Translations under genes and position numbers: made by a program
DNA from: an uncultured Alphaproteobacteria bacterium
GTDB lineage: Bacteria; Pseudomonadota; Alphaproteobacteria; Rhodobacterales; Rhodobacteraceae
Reading direction: 5' to 3'
DNA length: 39,458 nt
NCBI GenBank assembly: GCA_902574225.1
Contig: CACGMO010000019.1
Coordinates: 1-39,458, forward strand
Shown here: positions 1-8,317 of the stretch, in pieces
Layout: every line of letters starts with the position of its first letter
How positions within the stretch are numbered: the first letter of the stretch is position 1
The notes under the pieces: model-generated
What the model was told of the DNA's origin: nothing
Databases searched by the model: none
Seen by the model: only the letters and a program-made list of their open reading frames with translations

Positions 1-1230
1 ATAACCTCTCTTTCTATGGATATGATCCCTAGAATTAGTAGAGCTCAGAAGATGGATGCGCTCTCATCGATGGCAAATATTGCTGGCTACAGAGCCGTGA
101 TAGAGGCCGCAAATAATTTTGGTCGATTTTTTACTGGACAAATAACCGCTGCTGGCCGAGTTCCTCCTGCTAAGGTCCTTGTAATAGGAGCAGGGGTCGC
201 TGGTCTCGCTGCAATTGGCGCAGCCCAAGGCCTAGGTGCTATAGTAAGAGCATTCGACGTGAGGCCTGAAGTTGCTGAACAAATTGAGTCTATGGGAGGC
301 GAATTTTTATTTCTTGATTTTGATGAAAGTAGCTCAACCGATGGAGGTTACGCAGCACCTTCGAGTCCCGAATTTAGAAAAAAGCAATTGGAATGTTTCC
401 GAGAGCAAGCTCCAGATATAGATATATTGGTTACAACGGCGCTAATTCCTGGAAGAGATGCACCAAAATTATGGCTGAAAGATATGGTAGCTAAAATGAA
501 GCCAGGCTCAGTAATCGTTGACCTTGCTGCTGAAAAAGGTGGAAATTGTGATTTAACGAAGGCAGATAAGAAAGTTGTTACAAAAAATGGCGTTACGATT
601 ATAGGCTACACAGATTTCCCAAGTAGGATGGCAAAACAGTCATCATCTCTCTACGCCAATAATGTAAGACATCTTTTTGATGATCTAACACCTGAAAAGA
701 ATGGAAAACTCGATATAAATCTCGACGACGATATTATAAGGGGTTCGCTTGTAACTCATGGTGGAAAAGTGATGTTCCCACCGCCAGCTCCAAAGGTTAA
801 AGCGGTGCCAACTGCACAAAAGCCAGAGGTGGTCGAAAAGACACCCGAGCAATTGAAAATAGAAGAAGCTGCTGCTACTAGAAAGGCTGGTGCCTTTCAA
901 GTAGGAATGTTAATTCTAGGAGGTTTGGTTATGGCTCTTTTAGGCCAATATGCTCCTCCAGCATTTATGCAACATTTCATAGTATTTGTTTTGTCTTGCT
1001 TCGTTGGCTTTCAGGTTATTTGGAATGTAAATCATGCATTGCACACACCATTGATGGCAGTGACCAATGCGATATCCGGTATTATTGTCGTAGGTGCACT
1101 TTTGCAGGTTGGGTCGCCTAATTTCGTTGTGGAAATACTTGCTAGTATTTCCGTTTTGATCGCAACAATAAACATCGTGGGAGGATTTCTTGTTACAAAA
1201 CGAATGCTCGCCATGTTTCAGAAAAGTTAA
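1..1230 (+). CDS. pntA: NAD(P) transhydrogenase subunit alpha, 5'-truncated by window edge
   Basis: Proton-translocating transhydrogenase subunit that moves hydride from NADH to NADP+ using the proton gradient at the inner membrane. The frame is open from base 1, so the N-terminal ~120 residues lie outside the window. Visible are the NAD-binding Rossmann loop GAGVAG (bases 187-204), the PRISRAQ and [11 protein letters not shown] segments typical of domain I, and a mobile-loop region [17 protein letters not shown] Pro/Glu/Lys-rich linker follows, then about four membrane segments (domain II) ending in [14 protein letters not shown] and the end motif TKRMLAMF. Domain I and the first membrane block are in one polypeptide, as in E. 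coli; many alphaproteobacteria split them into two genes. An 11-base gap precedes pntB. Identity is very secure. Confidence 0.97.
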   Translation: MTSLSMDMIPRISRAQKMDALSSMANIAGYRAVIEAANNFGRFFTGQITAAGRVPPAKVLVIGAGVAGLAAIGAAQGLGAIVRAFDVRPEVAEQIESMGGEFLFLDFDESSSTDGGYAAPSSPEFRKKQLECFREQAPDIDILVTTALIPGRDAPKLWLKDMVAKMKPGSVIVDLAAEKGGNCDLTKADKKVVTKNGVTIIGYTDFPSRMAKQSSSLYANNVRHLFDDLTPEKNGKLDINLDDDIIRGSLVTHGGKVMFPPPAPKVKAVPTAQKPEVVEKTPEQLKIEEAAATRKAGAFQVGMLILGGLVMALLGQYAPPAFMQHFIVFVLSCFVGFQVIWNVNHALHTPLMAVTNAISGIIVVGALLQVGSPNFVVEILASISVLIATINIVGGFLVTKRMLAMFQKS

Positions 1231-1241
1231 GAGGTTTTCTA

Positions 1242-2645
1242 ATGCTAAGTACAGAGTTAGTAACAGCGGCGTATATCGGTTCAAGCGTATTATTTATCCT
1301 CTCTCTAGGTGGGCTGAGCAACCAAGAAAAAGCCAAAAGAGGTGTTTGGTTTGGTATTGTGGGTATGGCTATTGCCATTTTGGCAACCGTATTAGGCCCG
1401 GAAATGACTGTATCTAGGTATTTAATTCCGAGCCTCATTGTAGGTTCAATAATTGGATTGTTTGTTGCCCAAAGAGTTCAAATGACGGGGATGCCTGAAT
1501 TGGTAGCAGCCCTACATTCTTTTGTCGGTTTAGCAGCAGTTTTTATTGGTTTAAATCAGGAAATTAATCCTACAAAAATGTATTTTGGAGCCGATAAAGT
1601 GATACATGATATAGAAGTCTTTCTTGGTATTTTTATTGGTGCTATTACTTTCACGGGATCCGTAGTAGCGTATGGGAAGCTTGCTGGCAGTATAACTGGG
1701 AAAGCAGTTATTTTACCCGGTCGACATGTTCTAAACATATTAATGGTTGTTGTTTGTTTAGTGCTTGGTTGGATGTACCTTAACGACACGGTATTGGTGA
1801 CATATCTTAACCAAACGGGGATATGGACCCTAGTAGCTATGACTATAATTGCTTTCGTTATCGGTGCGCATTTGGTTTTGGCTATTGGTGGTGCTGATAT
1901 GCCCGTTGTCGTATCAATGCTAAATAGTTACTCAGGATGGGCAGCTGCAGCTACAGGTTTTATGTTAGGCAACGATCTGTTAATTGTTACCGGCGCGCTT
2001 GTTGGGTCCTCCGGAGCCATCCTTTCTTATATTATGTGTAAAGCAATGAATAGAAACTTTGTATCTGTTATATTAGGAGGATGGGGAGGAAGTGGAGAAC
2101 CATTGGCTGATATTGAGGGAGAGATGGTGGCAACTGACAATGACTCAGTTGCCAGTATGCTCGAAAATGCAAAAGAGATTATTATTGTCCCAGGTTACGG
2201 AATGGCTGTTGCTCAAGCTCAATCGTCTATTTCTGAGCTTACCAAACGTCTTCGTAATAAAGGCAAAAATGTTAGATTTGCAATCCATCCCGTTGCAGGA
2301 AGATTACCTGGACATATGAATGTGCTCCTTGCTGAAGCAAAGGTACCATACGACATAGTTCTCGAAATGGATGAAATAAATCAAGATTTCCCAGAAACCG
2401 ATGTAGTAATAGTTATTGGCTCGAATGATATTGTTAATCCCGCTGCTCAAGATGACCCAAATAGTCCTATTGCTGGGATGCCCGTACTGGAGGTATGGAA
2501 ATCTAGAGACGTCATAATCTCGAAACGCGGTAAGGGTACAGGTTATTCGGGTATCGAAAATCCTCTGTTTTACAAAGAAAATAGCAGAATGTTGTATGGA
2601 GACGCAAAAAAGTCGGTTGACGAGCTATTGACAAAAATTAGCTGA
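1242..2645 (+). CDS. pntB: NAD(P) transhydrogenase subunit beta
   Basis: Partner of the upstream alpha subunit; supplies most of the proton channel (domain II) and the NADP(H)-binding domain III. At 467 residues it is close to the 462 of E. coli PntB. The first ~280 residues are a run of hydrophobic helices including [15 protein letters not shown] and [20 protein letters not shown]. Domain III follows with the NADP-binding loop [10 protein letters not shown], then [21 protein letters not shown] and [15 protein letters not shown], and ends with the [17 protein letters not shown] region. The ATG lies 11 bases after pntA, so the two are surely cotranscribed. It converges with the methyltransferase gene, with only four bases between the stop codons. 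Confidence 0.97.
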   Translation: MLSTELVTAAYIGSSVLFILSLGGLSNQEKAKRGVWFGIVGMAIAILATVLGPEMTVSRYLIPSLIVGSIIGLFVAQRVQMTGMPELVAALHSFVGLAAVFIGLNQEINPTKMYFGADKVIHDIEVFLGIFIGAITFTGSVVAYGKLAGSITGKAVILPGRHVLNILMVVVCLVLGWMYLNDTVLVTYLNQTGIWTLVAMTIIAFVIGAHLVLAIGGADMPVVVSMLNSYSGWAAAATGFMLGNDLLIVTGALVGSSGAILSYIMCKAMNRNFVSVILGGWGGSGEPLADIEGEMVATDNDSVASMLENAKEIIIVPGYGMAVAQAQSSISELTKRLRNKGKNVRFAIHPVAGRLPGHMNVLLAEAKVPYDIVLEMDEINQDFPETDVVIVIGSNDIVNPAAQDDPNSPIAGMPVLEVWKSRDVIISKRGKGTGYSGIENPLFYKENSRMLYGDAKKSVDELLTKIS

Positions 2646-2660
2646 CTTTTTAAAAATCAG
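2642..2660. terminator. Short bidirectional terminator-like palindrome
   Basis: CTGA-C-TTTTT / AAAAA-TCAG forms an imperfect palindrome spanning both convergent stop codons (pntB on +, methyltransferase on -). It reads T-rich in both directions but the GC part is only CTGA/TCAG, so it would be a weak intrinsic terminator at best. Confidence 0.35.
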
Positions 2661-4194
2661 TTTCGGCTCCACCGTCTTTTTTTCTTCTTTGAACAAAATT
2701 GTATAGTTCTGACGCTATTTTTGAGTTAATCATTGGGGGTTCAAACTCCTCTAGTATCTGCTTCCAAAGATTGTTTGCCCTTTTCTCCGTCGATAGTTTC
2801 CCATCTGCTTCCCAAGCCTCATAGTTGCGCCAGTCTGATAAGATTGGTGCATAAAAAGCTTCCTTGTACCTTTCTTGGGTATGTGTGGCGCCGAAGAAGT
2901 GCCCATTATGACCCACCTCTTTTATAGCTGAGAAAGCCAACTTTTCCTCGCTAACATTTGTAATTTCAGGGTCAAGATATTTTTGCAGTTGCTGAATAAT
3001 CTCGCAATCAATAATAAATTTCTCATAGCTAGCTATTAATCCACCTTCTAACCAACCTGCTCCGTGATAAACCATATTTATTCCCCCAGAAATAGCTGAC
3101 CACAAACTGTTGGAGCTTTCCCATGTAGCCTGAGCGTCTGGAGCATTTGATGCACACGCATTTGACGCACGAAGAGGGATTTTGTAAAACCGAGCCATTT
3201 GACCTGTAATCTGCGTTGCTCTGATATACTCAGGTGTTCCAAAGGCAGGCGCTCCACTTTTCATGTCGACATTTGATGTAAAAGTCCCCAAAACGCAAGG
3301 GGTTCCAGGGCTTATATATTGAAGTAGCGCAATTGCTGCTAATGCTTCAGCCAGTGCCTGTGCAACTGATCCAGCTATCGTGACAGGAGACATCGCTCCG
3401 GCTAATGTAAAAGGTGTAACTACCACAGGCTGATTTTTTTTCGCGAATCTCATAGCACCGTCAAGCATTGGCCAATCATGCTTCAGTGGGGAAGTAGAAT
3501 TGATGTTTGTAAAAATTCTTGGTTTTGAAAAGAATTCTTTTTCGTCTAAACCAGAAGCAATTTTTGCCATTTCCATTGCGTCCTCCACCCTTTCTGGACC
3601 AAGTGAATAGGCGTGAACCACTTTGTCGGTAAGAGTGAGTTGTTCATATAAACAATATAAGTGTCGGATTGAGGGATGAATATCTACTGGTTCTACTGAA
3701 TATCCTCCTGAGAAATGAATGCAATTGAAAAATTGAGTTAATTTTGTCAAATCTTTAAAGCTATCAAAATCCCCGGGCCTTTTCCCCCTATCTAGATCTA
3801 ACACGTTTGGAGGCGAAGAAACATTTCCAAATACAATATGTCGATCTCCAATTTTAATTTTATTCTTATGATTTCTTGGTGTGATAGAAAAATGTTGTGG
3901 AACTGTTTTCAACATGTCCATAACCCACTGGCGATCCATTTTTACCTTTGAGTCACTAAGCTCTACTTTACATCCTGCTTTTTGAAGAATATTGCATGCT
4001 TCTGGATTTAAGAATAGGACTCCTATCTCCTCGAGAATCTTCATTGCCGTATTGTGTATTGCGACCACCGCCTCTTCCTTAAGCGGCTCAACAAAATTAT
4101 CAAAATTATATGGTATCTTCCAATTTTGTTGCTTGAGCGAAAGCCTCGAGGCTCTAATTTTTTTTTTAGAAATACGTGAAGATCTTCTTCTCAT
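2650..4194 (-). CDS. MttB-superfamily methyltransferase (trimethylamine/glycine betaine type, non-pyrrolysine)
   Basis: Member of the family that moves a methyl group from a quaternary or tertiary amine to a corrinoid protein. The 514 residues match the family's ~500 length. Recognisable segments are HFSGGYSVEPVDIHPSIRH, TNINSTSPLKHDWPMLDGA, PVVVTPFTLAGAMSPVTIAG, SGAPAFGTPEY and GHNGHFFGATHTQERY (from residue 428). The frame runs to TAA without an in-frame amber codon, so it is the pyrrolysine-free branch, which includes glycine betaine methyltransferases and many marine alphaproteobacterial proteins of unknown substrate. The first ~20 residues are unusually basic (RRRSSRISKKKIRASR). No corrinoid protein or reactivase gene is nearby. 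It lies 42 bases downstream of a HAD phosphatase gene on the same strand, so is probably cotranscribed. The substrate cannot be read from sequence. Confidence 0.85.
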   Translation of the reverse strand: MRRRSSRISKKKIRASRLSLKQQNWKIPYNFDNFVEPLKEEAVVAIHNTAMKILEEIGVLFLNPEACNILQKAGCKVELSDSKVKMDRQWVMDMLKTVPQHFSITPRNHKNKIKIGDRHIVFGNVSSPPNVLDLDRGKRPGDFDSFKDLTKLTQFFNCIHFSGGYSVEPVDIHPSIRHLYCLYEQLTLTDKVVHAYSLGPERVEDAMEMAKIASGLDEKEFFSKPRIFTNINSTSPLKHDWPMLDGAMRFAKKNQPVVVTPFTLAGAMSPVTIAGSVAQALAEALAAIALLQYISPGTPCVLGTFTSNVDMKSGAPAFGTPEYIRATQITGQMARFYKIPLRASNACASNAPDAQATWESSNSLWSAISGGINMVYHGAGWLEGGLIASYEKFIIDCEIIQQLQKYLDPEITNVSEEKLAFSAIKEVGHNGHFFGATHTQERYKEAFYAPILSDWRNYEAWEADGKLSTEKRANNLWKQILEEFEPPMINSKIASELYNFVQRRKKDGGAETDF

Positions 4195-4236
4195 TATACA
4201 TCCGTAGCATACATTTTGTGATTTATTATAAGATTA

Positions 4237-4935
4237 TTACATAACTAGGAAAGTCTTATTGAACCACGCCTCCAATTCATCAATACTATCAATTATAAAG
4301 GGGGTATGGGCACTTAAATCTTTTTTATTGGCAGTTCCTGACAATACTCCAAGACAAGGCATGCTTATTTTATTCGCTGCGACTAAGTCATAAGTACTAT
4401 CACCAATCATCAGTACCTCTTGGGAAAGTAAATTTGTTTTTCTCAAAAAAGCCTCTAGTTGTCCAGTTTCTGGCTTAGAACCATATCCACTATCATAGCC
4501 GATTATCATATCGAAATATTGAGTTAAATTATGCTGCTCAAGATGTTTTATAGCATTGGTTTCACTGTCATTTGTTACCAGACCGAATGTAATTGTCTCC
4601 AAGTTGTTAAACAATTTATGTAGATTAGTTAATGGTACTTGTTTAGCATCACCAGAGCCCTCAAATAGACCTTCATGGATCTTCTTTTTCATTACTTGCG
4701 GAAACTTTTGGAAAATCGCATCTACAACTTCATCGACGGAGCCATGCACAAAAATACTTTCCTTCAGGAATTTATCAGAAGCTAGGTCAAAGTTTATTGC
4801 TTTAGCCAATTTCAGTGTGTCTAGATTATGTTGATTACTGAACTTTGTGACAAAGACTTTAGCCCACTCTGACCATGATCTTTGGATGTCAAATAAAGTG
4901 CCATCTTTATCGAAGATAATCCCTTTAATTTTCAT
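4237..4935 (-). CDS. HAD-superfamily hydrolase, phosphoglycolate-phosphatase-like
   Basis: Cytoplasmic phosphatase of the HAD fold, 232 residues. Motif I is FDKDGTLFD with nucleophile D9 and acid/base D11; motif II is LVTND (T121); the conserved Lys is in GSKPETG (about 154); motif IV is GDSTYD (178-183). The insertion between motifs I and II is a helical cap of about 90 residues, as in Gph/PGP-type enzymes, which act on small phosphate esters such as 2-phosphoglycolate. The true substrate is unknown. The ATG overlaps the stop of the upstream HAD gene (ATGA), so the two are translationally coupled; the MttB-family gene follows after 42 bases. Confidence 0.85.
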   Translation of the reverse strand: MKIKGIIFDKDGTLFDIQRSWSEWAKVFVTKFSNQHNLDTLKLAKAINFDLASDKFLKESIFVHGSVDEVVDAIFQKFPQVMKKKIHEGLFEGSGDAKQVPLTNLHKLFNNLETITFGLVTNDSETNAIKHLEQHNLTQYFDMIIGYDSGYGSKPETGQLEAFLRKTNLLSQEVLMIGDSTYDLVAANKISMPCLGVLSGTANKKDLSAHTPFIIDSIDELEAWFNKTFLVM

Positions 4936-5588
4936 TCGTCATCTTTTAAACAGCCTAATAATTTGGAAACTAAGTCTTCCCATGAAGTGGGCTCTATAGA
5001 TGCTCCAACAGCTTTAGGCATATAAGGCTTAACTAGATCACAAACCGAAAAATGGACACATACTGTTTGCTGATTGTCATTATATACGCTTTCCACCTGA
5101 TAAGGATTGTCATCAATAAAAAAAGACTGGGCTTTATGGTTTTTCAGGATTTCCTTCACAGCCGGCCCCTTCATTCCCTCATTACTTATTAATGGATAAT
5201 CCATATTTAGTTCTTTAAGATTGGCTACCCTATCATTATGAACGGAGTGAGGGACATTGCTTAAAATTATAATCTGGGCATATCCTTGAAGTTTCTTTAG
5301 TGCTTGTGGAGCACCTTTTGCAGCTGGCTGGATTTTCGTTTCCTCATTTATGAACCCCCACACCAGATCTTTTGCCGTATCTGGAGTGGCGACCTCATCT
5401 GTTTCTGCTTTCTTAATTGCATTATCTAACCGATAGCCAGTTAAATGTAAGCGGTGGCCATGTTTTGAAAGATATTTAGCAAAAGGTTCAGCAAAGTGAA
5501 CGAGAACCTCATCGGCATCGAAAATCATCACTGGAAGTTTAGGATCAATCTTTAAATCTGATATTTGTTTTTTGGTATTTGGTGTCAT
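4932..5588 (-). CDS. HAD-superfamily protein of unknown substrate
   Basis: 218-residue HAD-fold protein. Motif I is FDADEVL (D24, D26), motif II ILSN (S110), a Lys in GMKGPAVKE (140-145) and motif III FFIDDNP with D159 and D160, so all catalytic positions are present. It does not resemble phosphoglycolate phosphatase closely; TGYRLDNAIKKAE and FINEETKIQPAAKG may belong to a cap. I chose the ATG at 5588 because the longer frame (to 5651) adds a hydrophobic/basic 21-residue stretch unlike this family and pushes the start toward the divergent Nudix gene. Its stop overlaps the next HAD gene by ATGA. Two different HAD enzymes in tandem suggest successive or paralogous phosphatase roles. Confidence 0.75.
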   Translation of the reverse strand: MTPNTKKQISDLKIDPKLPVMIFDADEVLVHFAEPFAKYLSKHGHRLHLTGYRLDNAIKKAETDEVATPDTAKDLVWGFINEETKIQPAAKGAPQALKKLQGYAQIIILSNVPHSVHNDRVANLKELNMDYPLISNEGMKGPAVKEILKNHKAQSFFIDDNPYQVESVYNDNQQTVCVHFSVCDLVKPYMPKAVGASIEPTSWEDLVSKLLGCLKDDE

Positions 5589-5685
5589 AATTTTAAATAA
5601 GTTCAAAATATATTCTTTTTTGTAGGCCAGATAAAGAAAAATGCAATACAATACTTTAGTTAATTATTTGTGAAAGAGTGTAGAA

Positions 5686-6363
5686 ATGAATGACAACGAA
5701 GACGTGCCAATCAAAGATGCGGCGACCGTTATCCTGTTGAGGGAAAAAAAAGATAGTACATATGTTCTTATGGGACAAAGAGGCAATAAGGCAGTTTTTA
5801 TGCCCAGTAAATATGTATTCCCCGGGGGTGCGGTAGATGAAGATGATAGTAAAGTTAAATTATATAAAAGTATTGATGAAAACAAGATTGATTTACTTCA
5901 TCAATACTCAAAAAAGAAAATTGCCAAGGAGCTTTGCGTTGCTGCAATAAGAGAGTTATGGGAAGAAGCTGGTTTACGGTTATGCGCAAAAGTAGACGAT
6001 GTTGGAACAATAAGCGCAGAGTGGAAAGACTTCTGTAATGGCCTTTATTTACCCGATGCCAGCAATCTGGAATATGTGTTTAGAGCCATAACTCCGCCTG
6101 GAAGACCCAGAAGGTTTGATGCACGGTTCTTTATCTGTAGAGCTGAGAATATTCATGGAAACCTCGATGATTTTTCGTCTGCTTCAACCGAATTAAGTCA
6201 TTTACACTGGATTGATATTAATGAGGTCAAGAGCCTTAACTTACCCTTTATAACAGAAGTTGTTCTTAATGAGGTCAAAGAGATTATTAAAGAGGGTCCA
6301 AATAAAAAAGGAGTTCCTTTTTTTAAACATGGAGCTTCTTCGGATTTTATTTTTATTAGTTAA
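5686..6363 (+). CDS. Nudix hydrolase, NUDT19-like with split Nudix box
   Basis: Probable pyrophosphohydrolase of a nucleoside-diphosphate compound; the closest family by architecture is NUDT19/RP2p, some of which cleave CoA and acyl-CoA. Residues 11-50 carry the start of the Nudix fold, with FPGGAVDEDD at 45-54. The second half of the Nudix box, RELWEEAGL, is at 89-97. Canonical spacing between these would be 14 residues, so about 28 residues (SKVKLYKS to CVAA) are inserted inside the box, a known trait of the NUDT19 group. Glu residues of REXXEE, which bind the metal, are intact. Length is 225 residues. The ATG at 5686 follows GAAAGAG; the gene is divergent from the HAD pair, 97 bases away. 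Confidence 0.85.
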   Translation: MNDNEDVPIKDAATVILLREKKDSTYVLMGQRGNKAVFMPSKYVFPGGAVDEDDSKVKLYKSIDENKIDLLHQYSKKKIAKELCVAAIRELWEEAGLRLCAKVDDVGTISAEWKDFCNGLYLPDASNLEYVFRAITPPGRPRRFDARFFICRAENIHGNLDDFSSASTELSHLHWIDINEVKSLNLPFITEVVLNEVKEIIKEGPNKKGVPFFKHGASSDFIFIS

Positions 6364-6372
6364 AAATGCTTA

Positions 6373-6401
6373 TTGACTAATTACATTAGTTTTAATATCT
6401 A
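6373..6401 (+). promoter_or_regulatory. Candidate promoter of rpmG with embedded inverted repeat
   Basis: TTGACT (6373-6378), a 17-base spacer and TATCTA (6396-6401) sit 24 bases upstream of the rpmG ATG. Inside the element is a perfect inverted repeat ACTAAT-TAC-ATTAGT (6376-6390), which could be an operator or simply AT-rich coincidence. The -35 is good, the -10 is weak. Confidence 0.4.
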
Positions 6402-6424
6402 AATATCAAATAAGGAATAAAGAC

Positions 6425-6592
6425 ATGGCTAAACCTTCTACAATAAAAATTAGACTTAATTCTACCGCAGATACAGGGCACTTTTACGTCACAAAGAAAA
6501 ACTCAAGAACTATAACAGACAAGATGGTGGTCAAGAAGTATGACCCAGTAGCAAGGAAGCACGTAGATTATAAGGAAGGAAAAATTAAGTAA
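6425..6592 (+). CDS. rpmG: 50S ribosomal protein L33 (cysteine-free form)
   Basis: A 55-residue protein of the large ribosomal subunit. It begins [20 protein letters not shown] and contains [10 protein letters not shown] and [22 protein letters not shown], the standard L33 pattern. There are no cysteines, so it is the zinc-free (C-) type usual in alphaproteobacteria. AAGGA at 6412-6416 is a well-placed ribosome binding site. The stop codon lies inside the stem of the hairpin that separates it from the convergent BI-1 gene. Confidence 0.96.
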   Translation: MAKPSTIKIRLNSTADTGHFYVTKKNSRTITDKMVVKKYDPVARKHVDYKEGKIK

Positions 6593-6626
6593 GGTAGCAA
6601 CTTTCCAAAAAAGAGCTGCTACCTTA
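6590..6626 (-). terminator. Hairpin between rpmG and the BI-1 gene
   Basis: A perfect 10-bp stem TAAGGTAGCA / TGCTACCTTA (6590-6599 with 6617-6626) with a 17-base loop that can pair further. On the minus strand the stem is followed by CTTAATTTTTCC, so it best serves as the intrinsic terminator of the BI-1 gene (stop at 6632). On the plus strand no T-run follows, but it would protect the rpmG 3' end. Confidence 0.65.
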
Positions 6627-6631
6627 AGAAA

Positions 6632-7348
6632 TTAGTCTCTGTTTCCCATAAACTGAAGAAGAAACATAAACATGTTCAAGAAGTTTAGGTACAAGGACAG
6701 AGCACCCATTATACCCATCTTTTCTGCATACTCTTCACCGTATGATGACCTATACTGCAAGTAAGTATTTTTTATATTTTGAGTATCATATGCGGTCAAT
6801 CCAGCAAAAATTAGCACGCCAATCGCAGATATTGCGAGGTGCATAACTGGGCTTTGAAAAAACCAATTTGCTATAGATGCTACGATTATACCGATCAAAC
6901 CTATAAACAGAAAATTCCCTAAAGCTGATAGGTCTCTCTTGGTTGTATACCCGTAGAGGCTAAGTGCTCCAAATGCGACCGCAGTAGTAAAAAAGGTTTG
7001 TGCGATTGATATTGCTGTATATGCCAAGAAAATATATGATATTGAAAGTCCGATTAACGCGGCGAAAATCCAGAAAACTAATTGCGCTGTCTGAGTTCGC
7101 ATAGAGTGGATTTTAGCACTAAACATAAAAACAACGCCAAGTGGCGCTAACATTACAACCCACTGTAGCCATGTCCCAAATATTGCCATTACCAGCGCAG
7201 GCGTTGTGCCCACCGCGTAAGCTACGGCCCCTGTTATCAACATCGCTAACGACATAAGTCCATATACTTTGTTCATGTGGGCTCTAAGACCTGCGTCTAT
7301 GGCCTGAGATGAATCTACATATGATTTTGCAGTTTGATATTCTGCCAT
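6632..7348 (-). CDS. Bax inhibitor-1/YccA family integral membrane protein
   Basis: 238-residue protein with about seven hydrophobic segments and short loops, the BI-1 (TMBIM) fold found in most proteobacteria (E. coli YccA, YbhL). Recognisable are the N-terminal VDSSQAIDAGLRAHMNKVYG, GYTTKRDLSALG after the fourth/fifth helix, and the C-terminal LTAYDTQNIK followed by ALSLYLNFLNMFMFLLQFMG. Eukaryotic relatives are calcium leak channels; YccA interacts with the FtsH protease. The role here is inferred by family only. TTAGGGG nine bases before the ATG is the ribosome binding site. Monocistronic, transcribed away from the hisN-like gene. Confidence 0.92.
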   Translation of the reverse strand: MAEYQTAKSYVDSSQAIDAGLRAHMNKVYGLMSLAMLITGAVAYAVGTTPALVMAIFGTWLQWVVMLAPLGVVFMFSAKIHSMRTQTAQLVFWIFAALIGLSISYIFLAYTAISIAQTFFTTAVAFGALSLYGYTTKRDLSALGNFLFIGLIGIIVASIANWFFQSPVMHLAISAIGVLIFAGLTAYDTQNIKNTYLQYRSSYGEEYAEKMGIMGALSLYLNFLNMFMFLLQFMGNRD

Positions 7349-7414
7349 GTTTACTGACCCCTAATTAATTATTGAGTTAAAATAATCTTAATATCCTTCA
7401 AATAAGCTATTTTT

Positions 7415-7454
7415 TCAAGTATTCAATGAATATTTGATTAAAAAATATCAAATA
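7415..7454. promoter_or_regulatory. Overlapping inverted repeats in the BI-1/hisN divergent promoter region
   Basis: Within the 147-base divergent spacer, TCAAGTATTC-AAT-GAATATTTGA (7415-7437, one G.T pair) and TATTTGAT-N8-ATCAAATA (7431-7438 with 7447-7454) share the central arm, so only one hairpin or cruciform can form at a time. Could be an operator or a leader structure for the gene at 7496. The region is very AT-rich, which lowers confidence. Confidence 0.3.
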
Positions 7455-7495
7455 AAATGGTAGAAAAGACAAAGTAAAAAGCCAATTTAGGAAAC

Positions 7496-8317
7496 ATGGG
7501 GTCAAAAATCTTTACCGAACAAGAGAAACAAAGCCTTTTTCTGAACGCGATAGATATAGTCCATGAGGCTGGAAAAATAACAATTGGCTATTTTAAACAA
7601 AATCTGGTTATTGAGAATAAAGACGGGAACTTTTTCAATCCGGTTACAGTTGCAGATAAATCAGCAGAAAAAAAAATCAGAGAAATGATTGAAAAGCTTT
7701 ATCCAAATGACTCAATAATTGGTGAAGAATATGGAAGGAAAAGTGGTTCAACTGACTTCACGTGGATTATAGACCCTATTGATGGAACAAAAGCCTTTAT
7801 TTCGGGAATTCCAACATGGGGGATACTGTTATCTCTGGTCGAAAACAATAAACCCATAATGGGCATTATTTATCAGCCATTTACTGGCGAGCTTTTTTGG
7901 GGAGGTTTTGGAAAAGCTTTCAAGAAAATAAATCTTAAAAGCAATGATCCACAGTCTTTAATTGTCAGAAAATGTAGAAGTATAGCTAATGCAGTTATTG
8001 CAACCTCATCACCCACCATACCAAACCAACTATTTCAAACCAGTTTAGATGAAATAATGAGACTTTCGAAGTTAGATAGGTACGGCTTAGATTGCTATGC
8101 ATATGCAATGCTAGCAGACGGATGTATTGATGCGGTGATTGAATTTGGTCTGCAAGAATATGATATTAGAGCACCTGAAGCTATCGTTTTGGCTGCTGGC
8201 GGCATTATAAGTAATCTTGATGGTTCGTACCCATTGACAGGGGGCGATGTAATTGCCTCAGGTGACCCCCGCGTTCATGAACAAATAATTAAAGTTTTCA
8301 GCAATAACTTTCAATAA
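7496..8317 (+). CDS. hisN: Inositol-monophosphatase-family phosphatase, histidinol-phosphatase (HisN) type
   Basis: Mg-dependent, Li-sensitive-type phosphatase of 273 residues. Metal ligands are in GEE (76-78), DPIDGTKAF (D93, D96) and YDIRAPE (D223). The segment DPIDGTKAFISGIPTWGILL and the ending GGDVIASGDPRVHEQ match histidinol-phosphatases of the HisN group, which replace HisB-type enzymes in histidine biosynthesis in alphaproteobacteria and actinobacteria; inositol monophosphatases proper have a different sequence after the DPIDGT motif. No other his gene is nearby, so the specificity is by family. TTTAGGAAAC before the ATG is a fair ribosome binding site. Its stop codon directly abuts the stop of the convergent hydrolase gene, with no spacer. 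Confidence 0.83.
   Translation: MGSKIFTEQEKQSLFLNAIDIVHEAGKITIGYFKQNLVIENKDGNFFNPVTVADKSAEKKIREMIEKLYPNDSIIGEEYGRKSGSTDFTWIIDPIDGTKAFISGIPTWGILLSLVENNKPIMGIIYQPFTGELFWGGFGKAFKKINLKSNDPQSLIVRKCRSIANAVIATSSPTIPNQLFQTSLDEIMRLSKLDRYGLDCYAYAMLADGCIDAVIEFGLQEYDIRAPEAIVLAAGGIISNLDGSYPLTGGDVIASGDPRVHEQIIKVFSNNFQ

Noticed and set aside
940-1284. 114-codon minus-strand frame
   Set aside because: Antisense to the membrane part of pntA; no recognisable features.
2650-4194. Pyrrolysine-containing trimethylamine methyltransferase
   Set aside because: The frame has no in-frame TAG; it is continuous to TAA, so the pyrrolysine-dependent type is excluded.
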